64,000 bases of DNA, taken from Geobacillus thermoleovorans. Its GTDB lineage: Bacteria > Bacillota > Bacilli > Bacillales > Anoxybacillaceae. The notes beneath the pieces were generated by a model, which had not been told where the DNA came from, searched no databases, and was given only the letters and a program-made list of their open reading frames with translations. How positions within the stretch are numbered: the stretch's first letter is position 1; each line of letters begins with the position of its first letter. A program made the position numbers and the translations under genes. Shown here piece by piece: positions 17,531 through 27,200 of the stretch. The stretch spans positions 599,001-663,000 of the forward strand of contig NZ_CP014335.1 in the NCBI RefSeq assembly GCF_001610955.1. The letters run 5' to 3'.

Positions 17531-18394
17531 TCAGATATTTTGGGTTTCTCGCTGCGTCGCTTGTCGGTAGGCGGCTTGCAGCGCCTTCGTCACCGCCCCT
17601 GGCGCGCCGCTTCGGATCACCGTTTCGTCGACTTGAATAATCGGGATAATCGCTGACGTCGTGCTCGTTAAAAACAGTTCGTCCGCCTCCGCAAGGTCGT
17701 TGGTGGAAAACGCTTCTTCGACAAATGGAATGCCAAGCTCAGCGCAAAACTGCTTCACTTTCGTGCGGACGATGCCGTTTAAAATCCGTGCGGTGGCCGG
17801 ATGGGTGTACACCGTTTCATTTTTGACAAGGAAAATGTTTGACGAGCTGCCTTCGGTTACGACGCCGTCGCGATGCAAAATCGCTTCAAACGCTCCGCGC
17901 TCAACCGCTTCTTGTTTAGCCAATACGTTGGGCAATAAGTTCAAGCTTTTAATGTAACAGTATTCCCAGCGGACATCTTTCGTCAAAATCGTGCGCACCC
18001 CATGTGTCATTTCCTCGGTTTTCCGCGCCATCGGCTGGATGTAGGCGTACAAGTTCGGCCGGTTTTCCGCCGGAAACGCATGGTTGCGCGGGAAGCTGCC
18101 GCGCGTCATTTGCAAATACAAAATCGCATCTTCCTGCACATCGTTGAGGCGGCGAAGCTCCTCAAGCTGTTCGATGAGCTCTTCGCAGCCAAACGGAACG
18201 GATAGGCGAATGGCGGCCGCTGAACGGTACAGCCGGTCAAGATGCTCGCGAAGCCAAACGTATATCCCGTTATATAAGCGGACGACTTCGTAGACGCCAT
18301 CACCGAATTGCAAGCCGCGCTCTTCCATCGGGTACGTGACTTGTTCATAACGGAAAATGCCGCGGTCGGTTAATACATACGGTTTCACTGACAT
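17531..18394 (-). CDS. dat: D-amino acid transaminase
   Basis: PLP enzyme of fold type IV that transfers amino groups between D-amino acids and 2-oxo acids, giving D-glutamate or D-alanine for the cell wall. The catalytic lysine lies in YIKSLNLLPNVLAKQEA (about residue 146), and the phosphate-binding/glutamate region is VTEGSSSNIFLV. The N-terminal LQFGDGVYEVVRLYNG is typical for D-AAT rather than branched-chain enzymes. I chose ATG 18394 (MSVKPYVLTD), 9 bases after AAAGGAG, over the upstream ATG 18424. 287 residues. An extended -10 (TGATATAAT) lies upstream. Confidence 0.93.
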   Translation of the reverse strand: MSVKPYVLTDRGIFRYEQVTYPMEERGLQFGDGVYEVVRLYNGIYVWLREHLDRLYRSAAAIRLSVPFGCEELIEQLEELRRLNDVQEDAILYLQMTRGSFPRNHAFPAENRPNLYAYIQPMARKTEEMTHGVRTILTKDVRWEYCYIKSLNLLPNVLAKQEAVERGAFEAILHRDGVVTEGSSSNIFLVKNETVYTHPATARILNGIVRTKVKQFCAELGIPFVEEAFSTNDLAEADELFLTSTTSAIIPIIQVDETVIRSGAPGAVTKALQAAYRQATQRETQNI

Positions 18395-18515
18395 GGACGT
18401 GCACTCCTTTTCTGTTGCCATCAATCATGAATCAGTTTGATTATATCATAGATTGGTCTCTCTCTGCGTTTGTCTCGTGTTTGGCGTGAGCAGAAACAAT
18501 GGATGGACGTTCGGG

Positions 18516-18544
18516 TTGCGAAACGAAAGGAATTTTTAGATAAT
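18516..18544 (+). promoter_or_regulatory. candidate azlCD promoter
   Basis: TTGCGA at 18516-18521, 17-base spacer, GATAAT at 18539-18544; about 38 bases before the azlC start. Confidence 0.55.
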
Positions 18545-18581
18545 AAAGTTATCAATCTAGTCAAATGGAGGGGATGAATGG

Positions 18582-19298
18582 ATGGAAACGACATGGGCAG
18601 CCGGCAAGATGGCGCCGTTTCGCCAAGGAGTGCAAGCGGGGGTGGCGATCGCCATCGGCTATATGCCGATCGCGCTGGCGTTTGGGCTGCTCGCCAAAAC
18701 AACCGGACTGACGTTCGCCGAGACTGTGCTCATGAGCATCGTCGTCTTCGCCGGCGCCTCGCAATATATCGCGTTAAGTCTGCTTACCGCTGGCACTGGG
18801 GTGTTTGAAATCGTGTTGACGACATTCATATTAAACATTCGCCATTTTTTAATGTCGGCGTCCCTTAATGAAAAGGCTGAGCCGGACGCGCTTTGGAAAA
18901 AAGCGTTGTACGCCTTTGGCATTACAGATGAAACGTTTTCGGTGGCGGCGATGAAAGAAGGAACGATCAACGCCTCGTATATGTTTGGGCTCATTGCCAT
19001 GGCGTATGGCAGTTGGGTCGTCAACTCGGGCATTGGTTATGCCGCTGGGGCCGGTTTGCCGGAAAGTTTGCAAGAAAGTATGTCCATTGCCTTGTATGCC
19101 ATGTTTATCGGCCTGCTCGTTCCAGCGTTGAAAAAGCAGCGGAAAATCGTCTGGCTGGCGGGGCTGTCGGCTTTATTCAACTCGATCGGCACGTTTGCTC
19201 TTCACTTGTCGAAAGGCTGGTCGATCGTTTTGGCTACATTGTTGTCGGCCATCATCGTTCAATGGCTGACGAAGGAAGGGGGAAACGGCGGTGAATAG
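18582..19298 (+). CDS. azlC: AzlC family branched-chain amino acid exporter subunit
   Basis: Large subunit of the AzlCD exporter, 238 residues with several transmembrane helices. Family features include FRQGVQAGVAIAIGYMPIALAFG at the N terminus and the FAGASQY stretch. In B. subtilis, AzlCD gives resistance to the leucine analogue 4-azaleucine. ATG 18582 follows GGAGGGGATGAATGG; ATG 18578 is in another frame. The stop overlaps the azlD start by eight bases. No azlB regulator is seen nearby. Confidence 0.92.
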   Translation: METTWAAGKMAPFRQGVQAGVAIAIGYMPIALAFGLLAKTTGLTFAETVLMSIVVFAGASQYIALSLLTAGTGVFEIVLTTFILNIRHFLMSASLNEKAEPDALWKKALYAFGITDETFSVAAMKEGTINASYMFGLIAMAYGSWVVNSGIGYAAGAGLPESLQESMSIALYAMFIGLLVPALKKQRKIVWLAGLSALFNSIGTFALHLSKGWSIVLATLLSAIIVQWLTKEGGNGGE

Positions 19299-19596
19299 CA
19301 CAATCGTATGGATGATCATCGGCATGGGGGTCGTGACGTATTTGCCGCGCCTGTTGCCGTTTGTGTTGCTCGGCGGCGTCGAGCTGCCGTCGTTTTGGCA
19401 AGGAGTGCTGAAAAATGTGCCGTATGCGGTGCTCGGGGCGCTCATTATTCCTGACGTTTTTTTCATCCAAGATGATTTTTGGTTCGGTGTCATCGGTTTT
19501 GCGGCGGCCGTCATCACAGCTTGGCTTGGGGCCAACGTCATGATCGTCGTGCTTGCGGCGGTTGCAGCGCTCAGCCTGTATTCGTTATTTGTTTAA
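19291..19596 (+). CDS. azlD: AzlD family branched-chain amino acid exporter subunit
   Basis: Small membrane subunit of 101 residues with about four helices; VVTYLPRLLPFVLL near the N terminus is the family mark. It starts at GTG 19291 within azlC behind GGGGGAAACGGC. It pairs with AzlC. A terminator follows. Confidence 0.9.
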   Translation: MNSTIVWMIIGMGVVTYLPRLLPFVLLGGVELPSFWQGVLKNVPYAVLGALIIPDVFFIQDDFWFGVIGFAAAVITAWLGANVMIVVLAAVAALSLYSLFV

Positions 19597-19597
19597 A

Positions 19598-19630
19598 AAG
19601 GGAAGCGGACATTGCTTCCTCTTTTCCTTT
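19598..19630 (+). terminator. azlCD terminator
   Basis: GGAAGC-N7-GCTTCC followed by a T-rich tract, TCTTTTCCTTTT. Confidence 0.7.
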
Positions 19631-19659
19631 TGCGACAGGTATGCAAACTTGCTGCATGG

Positions 19660-20253
19660 TTATGACAATTCCTCCATAATCGCCTCGTATACCTCATCGA
19701 CATGAAATCGAGATGTCCCCATGCCGATTTGTTTGACGACACGACCGTTGCGGCCAAGCAAGTAGGCGAGCGTCGTGTGTACGATCATGCCGTTGCCCGG
19801 GTCGCGGTATTGAAAGTGGAAGGCGTCCGCTACTTTTTTCGTGTCCGCTTCACTGCCGCGCAAAAACACCCAACCTTGTCCGTCGCTCATGACTCCAAAC
19901 GCATTGGCATATGTCTGCAGCTTTTCATTCGTATCGCGCGCCGGGTCGATCGTGATCGTGATGAATTCCACCTTGCTTCCAAATACCCCGGCTTGTTTTA
20001 GGCGATCGCGCAGTTTTGCCATTTGCGCTGTCGTATTCGGACAAACATCCGGACAGTTTGTATAAATAAACTCGACAAGCCTCACTTTCGGCGGAAGGTC
20101 GCCAAACTCGTATGATTTTCCCCATGCTGTTTCCATCGTCACGTCATTTGGAAGCCGCATCGTTGATGGCTGGTAGACAGCAAAGTACAGGATGCCGACG
20201 CTGATGCCGATGATGACAAGAGAGGCAGCTAACGTATACCATTTTTTCACCAT
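19660..20253 (-). CDS. SCO1/SenC family copper chaperone
   Basis: Thioredoxin-fold protein of 197 residues, held in the membrane by an N-terminal helix (about residues 7-27). The copper/redox motif CPDVCP is present (CxxxC), with the later conserved histidine in MIVHTTLAYLL. Sco proteins deliver copper to the CuA site of cytochrome c oxidase. There is no lipobox cysteine, unlike some relatives. ATG 20253 follows GAGGAGTGATGA. The gene is monocistronic and convergent with azlD. It resembles B. subtilis YpmQ in type, but location differs. Confidence 0.9.
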   Translation of the reverse strand: MVKKWYTLAASLVIIGISVGILYFAVYQPSTMRLPNDVTMETAWGKSYEFGDLPPKVRLVEFIYTNCPDVCPNTTAQMAKLRDRLKQAGVFGSKVEFITITIDPARDTNEKLQTYANAFGVMSDGQGWVFLRGSEADTKKVADAFHFQYRDPGNGMIVHTTLAYLLGRNGRVVKQIGMGTSRFHVDEVYEAIMEELS

Positions 20254-20360
20254 TCATCACTCCTCAATATGATCATATCAAAAAAATTAGCGAAAAAATC
20301 GCGATGTTTATGAACAATATGCGACTATTTTCCTAATTAAAAAAAGTTTCAAAAAAAGGC

Positions 20361-20388
20361 TTGCACTTTCGTTTTTCTGTTATATAAT
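20361..20388 (+). promoter_or_regulatory. aceA promoter
   Basis: TTGCAC at 20361-20366, 16-base spacer, TATAAT at 20383-20388. I see no catabolite-responsive element match next to it. Confidence 0.65.
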
Positions 20389-20442
20389 AAAAACGTAAAT
20401 AAAAACAATGTAATATAACAAAGAGAGATGGGGGAAGGAAAA

Positions 20443-21729
20443 ATGGCGTCATTTGCTGAACGTGTCCGGCAATTAGAAGAAAGTTGGAAAAATGAGGAGC
20501 GCTGGAAAGGGATCGTTCGTCCGTACAGCGCTGAGGATGTCATTAAACTGCGCGGCTCGCTTGACATCGAGTATACGCTCGCTCGACGCGGGGCGGAAAA
20601 ATTATGGAAGCTGCTTCATACAGAGGATTACGTCGCGGCCCTTGGCGCGCTGACCGGAAATCAGGCGGTGCAGCAAGTGAAAGCAGGCTTGAAGGCGATT
20701 TATTTAAGCGGCTGGCAAGTGGCGGCCGACGCCAACCTCGCCGGACAGATGTATCCGGACCAAAGCCTGTATCCGTCCAACAGCGTTCCGCATGTCGTCA
20801 AGCGAATCAATCAAGCGTTGCAGCGCGCGGATCAAATTCAATACTTAGAAGGCAGCGGGGACGTGGACTACTTTGTGCCGATCGTCGCTGACGCTGAGGC
20901 GGGGTTCGGAGGCCAACTGAACGTCTTTGAGCTCATGAAGGCAATGATTGAAGCCGGAGCGGCTGGCGTCCATTTTGAAGACCAGCTGTCATCGGAGAAA
21001 AAATGCGGCCATTTAGGCGGCAAAGTGCTTTTGCCGACGCAAACGGCGATTCGCAACTTGATTGCGGCGCGGTTGGCCGCCGATGTCATGGGGGTTCCGA
21101 CGGTGCTCATCGCACGCACCGACGCGAACGCTGCTGACTTGATCACAAGCGACATCGACCCGCGCGATCAAGCGTTTATCACTGGAGAACGGACACCGGA
21201 AGGCTTCTATCGCACAAGAGCCGGTTTGGATCAAGCGATCGCCCGCGGGCTTGCCTATGCGCCGTATGCCGACCTCATTTGGTGTGAGACGAGCGAGCCG
21301 AATTTGGATGAGGCGCGCCGGTTTGCCGAAGCGATCCATGAGAAATTCCCCGGCAAGCTGCTGGCGTACAACTGCTCGCCGTCGTTCAACTGGAAGAAAA
21401 AATTGGACGATGAAACGATCGCCAAATTCCAGCAAGAGCTCGGCAAAATGGGATACAAGTTCCAATTTGTCACTTTGGCTGGCTTCCATGCGCTCAATTA
21501 CAGCATGTTCGAACTGGCGCGCGGCTACAAAGAACGCGGCATGGCGGCGTACGCCGAGCTGCAGCAAGCGGAATTTGCCGCCGAGAAGTACGGATACACG
21601 GCGACGCGCCATCAGCGCGAAGTCGGCACGGGCTATTTCGACGAAGTCGCCCAAGTGATCTCCGGCGGCCAATCGTCAACAGTCGCTTTGAAAGGATCGA
21701 CCGAAGAAGAACAGTTTACAGCCATCTAA
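20443..21729 (+). CDS. aceA: isocitrate lyase
   Basis: Splits isocitrate into glyoxylate and succinate, the entry to the glyoxylate shunt, allowing growth on acetate or fatty acids. The catalytic loop KKCGHLGGK is at about residues 185-193, with the Mg-site stretch [13 protein letters not shown] upstream. Start ATG 20443 (MASFAERV) follows GGGGAAGG; the in-frame ATG 20428 lacks a site. 428 residues. Malate synthase is not adjacent, so the partner must be elsewhere. lcfB in the same window would supply acetyl-CoA from fatty acids. B. subtilis 168 lacks this enzyme. Confidence 0.96.
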   Translation: MASFAERVRQLEESWKNEERWKGIVRPYSAEDVIKLRGSLDIEYTLARRGAEKLWKLLHTEDYVAALGALTGNQAVQQVKAGLKAIYLSGWQVAADANLAGQMYPDQSLYPSNSVPHVVKRINQALQRADQIQYLEGSGDVDYFVPIVADAEAGFGGQLNVFELMKAMIEAGAAGVHFEDQLSSEKKCGHLGGKVLLPTQTAIRNLIAARLAADVMGVPTVLIARTDANAADLITSDIDPRDQAFITGERTPEGFYRTRAGLDQAIARGLAYAPYADLIWCETSEPNLDEARRFAEAIHEKFPGKLLAYNCSPSFNWKKKLDDETIAKFQQELGKMGYKFQFVTLAGFHALNYSMFELARGYKERGMAAYAELQQAEFAAEKYGYTATRHQREVGTGYFDEVAQVISGGQSSTVALKGSTEEEQFTAI

Positions 21730-21750
21730 TGCCGATCACCAGCAAAGAGA

Positions 21751-21775
21751 CGCCCGGCTTGGCCGGGCGTTTTTT
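21751..21775 (+). terminator. aceA terminator
   Basis: CGCCCGGC-ttg-GCCGGGCG followed by six Ts. Confidence 0.92.
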
Positions 21776-21858
21776 GTTTGAGACGAAGAGCCTCCTTGCT
21801 TCCATCGCATAATAAGGAAAAAAATGACGCATCCTATGGAGTACAAGGAGGCGATGTA

Positions 21859-22053
21859 ATGGAAAAGAATCAAGGCGATCTGCCGGAGCTGATGCCTGCC
21901 GAGTTTCGCGTCAGTACGGATCTTCATGTTGAGCAATGGTCGATGAATGAAGAGACGTATGCTGGCGACTCGGTCGGCGAGCATACCGCGTTGGAACAGG
22001 CGAATGAATATTTAGCGTCCAAAGAAATCGGCCAAACGTTCGAAAACTCCTAG
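21859..22053 (+). CDS. small acidic hypothetical protein
   Basis: A 64-residue acidic, soluble protein beginning MEKNQGDLPELMP, with ATG 21859 behind AAGGAGGCGATG. It has its own terminator and sits between aceA and comK. It vaguely recalls small YozQ/DUF4025-type proteins of Bacillaceae (acidic, no cysteines, Y/A/G/D-rich centre), but I cannot confirm this. Function unknown. Confidence 0.65.
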   Translation: MEKNQGDLPELMPAEFRVSTDLHVEQWSMNEETYAGDSVGEHTALEQANEYLASKEIGQTFENS

Positions 22054-22057
22054 AACA

Positions 22058-22085
22058 CCCATGACGATTGTCATGGGTTTTTTTA
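22058..22085 (+). terminator. terminator before comK
   Basis: CCCATGAC-gatt-GTCATGGG followed by eight Ts. Confidence 0.9.
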
Positions 22086-22173
22086 TTAGATTTTTTGCAA
22101 AATATAGAAAAAAATAACTACTGATGGTATGATAGGAGTAGTGAGCGAGTTGATTAAGGGAGGAGACGAACGG

Positions 22174-22707
22174 ATGAAAGTCAATGAATTCATTGTATTG
22201 GAACAATTCATCGTAAGCCGTTATACGATGGCGGTTCTCCCATACTTTTTAAACAGCGATGTGTATGCGAAAGTCATTGAAGAGGACGGCGAATATATCA
22301 TCAAACAAACGCCGATTGACATTATTAAACATAGTTGCGATTACTACGGAAGCAGCTTTCAAGGAAGGAAAGAAGGAACGAAAGCCGTCATTGGCATCAC
22401 TCATAAAGCGCCGATCGCCATTGAACCGTCCAATGAAATTTACGTATTTCCAACCGCCTCTCCGCGTGACTCCCGCTGCGTTTGGCTCTCGCACATGCAC
22501 GTCTATCGGTATGAGCCTGCCAAATATGAGCGGACCATCGTTTATTTCCGCAACGGAAAAAGCATATCCCTCGATGTTTCCTGCAAATCGTTCATCAACC
22601 AGTTATACCGAACGGCTCAACTTCGAACGAAATTATCCGAGCGGATGGAAGCGAGGGAGCGCAAACTCCAATACATATTTCGCATGCAGCAAGAAAAACA
22701 GAGTTAG
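22174..22707 (+). CDS. comK: competence transcription factor ComK
   Basis: Master activator of the DNA-uptake genes. It binds AT-rich K-boxes as a tetramer. The 177-residue product has ComK family marks: the N-terminal FIVSRYTMAVLPY, SCDYYGSSFQGRKEGT, and the SRCVWLSHMHV segment. ATG 22174 follows AAGGGAGGAGA. No classical AAAA-N5-TTTT box pair is visible in the 90 bases upstream, so autoactivation as in B. subtilis is not evident; an extended -10 (TGGTATGAT) lies at about 22125-22133. The frame is intact. Confidence 0.92.
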   Translation: MKVNEFIVLEQFIVSRYTMAVLPYFLNSDVYAKVIEEDGEYIIKQTPIDIIKHSCDYYGSSFQGRKEGTKAVIGITHKAPIAIEPSNEIYVFPTASPRDSRCVWLSHMHVYRYEPAKYERTIVYFRNGKSISLDVSCKSFINQLYRTAQLRTKLSERMEARERKLQYIFRMQQEKQS

Positions 22708-22809
22708 CTGAACAAATTGATAAAAATGGTTTTTCCTAAAGATGAGTTCAAATTAGGCGCCTGGACGTGTAAAATAAAGATATAAACGGCATTTGAATGG
22801 GGAATAGAC

Positions 22810-23433
22810 ATGGATATGGAAACAATCAAACAATGGTTCACGCTCGACAGCATCCTTTCCCTGCTCGAACAATACCGCTCTTTCGGCGTGCTTCCCGGCA
22901 TCGCAGCGACGTTGCTTGAGTCGTTTTTTCCCATTTTGCCCATGTTCGTCTTCGTGATGGCGAACGCAGCGGCGTTTGGACTATGGAAAGGGTTTCTGAT
23001 CTCTTGGCTAGGCGCTTCACTTGGCTCGCTCATCGTGTTTTGGCTGACGCGGAAAGTGGGGCAGAAGCGTTTTTTTCACTTTGTCCGCCGCCACCCGAAA
23101 GTGCGGCAGTTTATGCATTGGATTGAGCGACACGGATTTGGTCCGCTGTTTTTGTTGTATTGCTTTCCGTTCACCCCATCGGCGCTTGTCAATATTGTTG
23201 CCGGACTGTCGCGCATCAGCCGCCAGCAGTTTGTATTGGCGGTGCTGCTAGGAAAGATGATCATGGTGTTTACCATCAGTTTTATCGGCTATGACTTGAA
23301 GGCGCTCATCCGTCAGCCGCTGCGCACGGCGATGATCGCCGCAGTCGTTCTGTTGCTTTGGTACGCCGGAAAACGGGTGGAAGCGCGATTTTCGTTGACG
23401 GAAGAACAAGGCGGCGAGGAGGGCGGGGAGTGA
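22810..23433 (+). CDS. VTT/DedA-type membrane protein (YhjE-like)
   Basis: A 207-residue integral membrane protein of the TVP38/TMEM64 (VTT) family. Features are the ILPMFVFVMANAAAFG helix, GASLGSLIVFWLTRKVG, and the conserved FTPSALVNIVAGLS motif. The family includes lipid scramblase-like and flippase-like proteins; the exact role here is unknown. ATG 22810 is used, with ATG 22816 as an alternative; the ribosome site GGGG is modest. It overlaps the signal peptidase gene by four bases, as B. subtilis yhjE precedes sipV. Confidence 0.85.
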   Translation: MDMETIKQWFTLDSILSLLEQYRSFGVLPGIAATLLESFFPILPMFVFVMANAAAFGLWKGFLISWLGASLGSLIVFWLTRKVGQKRFFHFVRRHPKVRQFMHWIERHGFGPLFLLYCFPFTPSALVNIVAGLSRISRQQFVLAVLLGKMIMVFTISFIGYDLKALIRQPLRTAMIAAVVLLLWYAGKRVEARFSLTEEQGGEEGGE

Positions 23434-23978
23434 CGAAGCAAAAAGAAAAACGAGGCCGCCGATGGCCATGGTTTGTTGCCGTTTGCGTTGTCGCCACGCT
23501 TCGGTTGTTCGTGTTCAGCAATTACGTGGTGGAAGGAAAATCGATGATGCCGACGCTAGAGAGCGGCAATTTGTTGATCGTCAATAAGCTTTCCTACGAC
23601 ATCGGGCCTATTCGCCGGTTCGACATTATCGTTTTTCACGCCAACAAAAAGGAAGATTACGTCAAGCGGGTTATCGGCCTGCCTGGCGATCGGATCGCGT
23701 ACAAAAATGACATCTTGTATGTCAACGGAAAAAAAGTTGACGAACCGTATTTGCGCCCGTATAAACAAAAGCTGCTTGACGGCAGGCTGACCGGGGATTT
23801 TACGCTTGAGGAGGTGACCGGGAAAACACGGGTGCCTCCCGGCTGCATTTTCGTTCTTGGCGACAACCGGCTTAGCAGCTGGGACAGCCGCCATTTTGGA
23901 TTTGTCAAAATCAACCAAATTGTCGGCAAGGTGGACTTTCGCTACTGGCCGTTTAAACAGTTCGCCTTTCAGTTTTAA
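23430..23978 (+). CDS. sipV: type I signal peptidase (SipV-like)
   Basis: Membrane-bound protease that removes signal peptides from Sec substrates. 182 residues: a single N-terminal transmembrane helix (about residues 13-30), catalytic serine in KSMMPTL (about residue 38), catalytic lysine in YVKRVIGLPGD (about residue 79), and the C-terminal box LGDNRLSSWDSRHFG. GTG 23430 overlaps the upstream stop (GTGA) and follows GAGGAGGGCGGGG. The sipV label rests on synteny with yhjE; other Sip paralogues cannot be excluded. Confidence 0.92.
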   Translation: MTKQKEKRGRRWPWFVAVCVVATLRLFVFSNYVVEGKSMMPTLESGNLLIVNKLSYDIGPIRRFDIIVFHANKKEDYVKRVIGLPGDRIAYKNDILYVNGKKVDEPYLRPYKQKLLDGRLTGDFTLEEVTGKTRVPPGCIFVLGDNRLSSWDSRHFGFVKINQIVGKVDFRYWPFKQFAFQF

Positions 23979-24201
23979 CCTTAATCTCGAAAGGAGTCTT
24001 CCGCTTCTATAACGAAGTGAAGCGAGGTTGTTCAGTCGTCCGACAGTCGCTGACATGTCGGCTGGCTCTACAAAAAGAAACAAACGTTAACGTTTCAGAT
24101 TGCCTCTATATAACCCGCAGCCGAAGGGCGTTTTTTCTTCCCAAAAGCGAACATACGTGCTAAAATAAAACAAATAAAGGAAACGAATGGTGGTGGATAC
24201 A
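23979..24201. other. intergenic region before addB
   Basis: About 220 bases without a gene. A 14-bp palindrome AAACGTTAACGTTT (24082-24095) might be an operator. An AAAGGAG at about 23990 has no start codon in range. Confidence 0.4.
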
Positions 24202-27200
24202 ATGTCGCTGCGGTTTTTGCTCGGACGGTCAGGAAGTGGGAAAACGGCTGTCTGCCTCGAAGAAATTCGCCGCCAGTTGCAAGAGGATCCAAAAGGAAGG
24301 GCGATCGTCTATCTCGTTCCGGAGCAAATGACATTTCAATGCGAATACGCGTTGATACATACCGAGGGAGTGGGCGGGATGATTCGCGCCCAAGTGTTCA
24401 GCTTCACCCGTCTCGCTTGGCGCGTGTTGCAGGAAACAGGCGGCATGACCCGGTACCATATTCATGATGTTGGTGTGCAGATGATGATCCGCAAAATTAT
24501 TGAGCAACGCAAACAAGAGCTGAAACTGTTTGGCCGCGCGGCGGACAAACATGGGTTTATCGAGCAGCTGAACGAAATGATCACCGAATGCAAACGGTAT
24601 TGCCTGACGCCGGGCGAACTCCGCCGACATGCCAAGGCGTTCGAGGATGGGCCAAGCCAGCCGGGCCGCCGCTTGCTCGCTGACAAGTTGAGCGATGTCG
24701 CGCTTGTGTATGAGGAACTTGAGCGGAGTCTTATCGGCCACTATCTTGATTCGGAAGATTATTTGCGCTTGCTCGCTGAGCATATTCCGCGCTCAAGTTA
24801 TTTGCGGGATGCCGATATTTACATCGACGGCTTTCATCATTTCGCGCCGCAAGAATATATGATCATCGAACAGCTTCTTCGCCATTGCCGGCGCGTCACC
24901 GTTTGTTTGACGATCGACCGCCCGTATGACGACGGAATGCCGGACGAACTTCATCTCTTTTATTTGCCGGCGCAAACGTACCGCCAGCTGAGGGAGTTGG
25001 CGCTAAGCAATGACATTGCGATCGAAGAGCCGATCGTGCTTTCGGCCAACCGACGCCATGAAGACAGGGCGCTCGTTCATCTTGAGGCGCAATTTCACCG
25101 ACGCCCGTTGCTTCCATATGGTGCAAAGACCGATGCCGTCCATCTTTATGAGGCGTCCAATCGCCGAGCGGAAATCGAAGCGGTCGCACGCGAAATCATC
25201 CGCCTTGTCCGCGATGAAGGGGCGCGCTATCGCGACATTGCGCTGATCATCCGCCAGACGGAGGCGTACCGCGATCTGGTGAAAACGGTGTTTTTTGATT
25301 TTGGGATCCCGTATTTTATGGATGAAAAAGAACCGATGCACCACCACCCGCTCATTGAACTCGTGCGCGCTGCCTTAGAGACGGTCGTGACGCGTTGGCG
25401 ATATGAAGCGGTGTTTCGGGCGGTGAAAACGGATTTGCTTTTTCCAACGGACGGCGATCTGCACATGTGGCGCGAGGCGGCCGACAAGCTCGAAAACTAT
25501 GTGCTTGCTTACGGAATCAAAGGGGATAAGTGGACAAACAATGAGCGCTGGGCGTATCGGCGCTATCAGGCGCTTGACGGTTTGAACGTACCACAAACGG
25601 ACGAAGAGCGGCAGTTTGAGGACATGCTCAATGAATGGCGCGAGGCGTTGGCCGCTCCGCTTCGCCGGTTGGAGCGCCGTCTGCGCCGGGCGGAGGACGG
25701 ACGCGGGTTTTGTATGGCATTATATCTGTTTTTGGAAGAATTGCAGATTCCAAAAAAACTAGAGAAAATGAGCGCACAAGCGGAAGCGGACGGCCGCCTC
25801 GTTGAAGCGCGCCAGCATGAACAGGCGTGGAACGCCGTCGTCGATTTGCTTGACCAATATGTAGAAATGCTCGGGACAGAATCACTGCCGCTCGCTGAGT
25901 TTGTCAAGATTATCGAGGCTGGGCTCGATCGGTTGGAGTTCTCCCTTGTGCCGCCGGCGATGGACCAGGTGATCGTCGCTCAGCTTGATCGCTCTCGTTT
26001 AATTGACATCAAGTATGCGTTCGTCATCGGCGCCAACGATGGCGTTATTCCAGCAAAAGTGAAGGAAGACGGGCTGATGGCGGAAGTGGAGCGCGAGCAG
26101 CTGCGTGAGTTGGGGGTGGCGCTCGCCCCAGGGGGGCGGGAGCAGCTGTTTTATGACCCGTTTTTTGTCTACTTGGCACTTGTTTGTCCGAGCCGGCGGC
26201 TGTATGTTACATATCCGCTTGCTGATGGGGAAGGGAAAGCGTTGATGCCGTCGCCGCTCATCAAGCAGCTTACGGAACTGTTTCCGCATGCGCCGGTGCA
26301 TCTGTGCGGCAACGACCCGTTCGACGCCCCGGCAGAAAAAGCAGAGGCGTTCGTGACCGCGCCGCGGGCGACGCAAACGTATTTGATCAGCCAGCTCCGA
26401 GCGTGGAAGCGCAACTACGGCATCGATCCGCTTTGGTGGGATGTGTATAACACGTTCATCGGCCATCGGGACTGGAAGGAGCAGGTGCGGCATGCCGTCT
26501 CCGCGCTCTTTTATACAAACGGAGCGACGCCGCTCAAAAAACAGTGGAGCCAGCGGCTGTACGGCAAAAAAATTCAGGCGAGCGTCTCGCGCATGGAGCA
26601 GTTTCAAAAATGCCCGTACGCCCATTTCGCATCGCACGGGCTGCGGTTGAAAGAGCGCAACGTTTTCCGACTTGAGGCGCCGGATGTTGGGCAATTGTTC
26701 CATGCCGCCATCAAGCAAATCGCCGACCGGCTGCGCGAACAGCATCTTGATTGGCGCGAACTGTCAAGACCAGACTGTGAACGGCTGTCGGCCGAAGCGG
26801 TCGAGCGAATCGCCCCGCTCATCCAGCAGCAAGTGCTCTCAAGCTCTCATCGCTATGAATATATGAAACGAAAATTGAAACACGTCGTTGCCCGTACAAC
26901 CCATGTGTTAAGTGAGCATGCGCGGGCGAGCGGTTTCGTTCCGATCGGACTTGAGCTGTCATTCGGCCCCAATGGCGACCTGCCGCCGCTTCGGTTTCGA
27001 CTGCCCGACGGAACAGTGATGGAGCTTGTTGGGCGGATCGACCGCGTCGATAAGGCGGAAAGCAGCCAAGGAGTGCTTCTTCGCATTATCGATTACAAAT
27101 CGAGCGCGAAAACGCTCGATTTGACGGAAGTATATTACGGCTTGGCGCTGCAAATGCTCACCTACCTGGACATCGTGCTGACGTATGCCGAACAGCTCGT

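Noticed and set aside
24082..24095. Palindrome AAACGTTAACGTTT as a transposon or replication site
   Set aside because: A single copy without flanking repeats; mentioned only as a possible operator.
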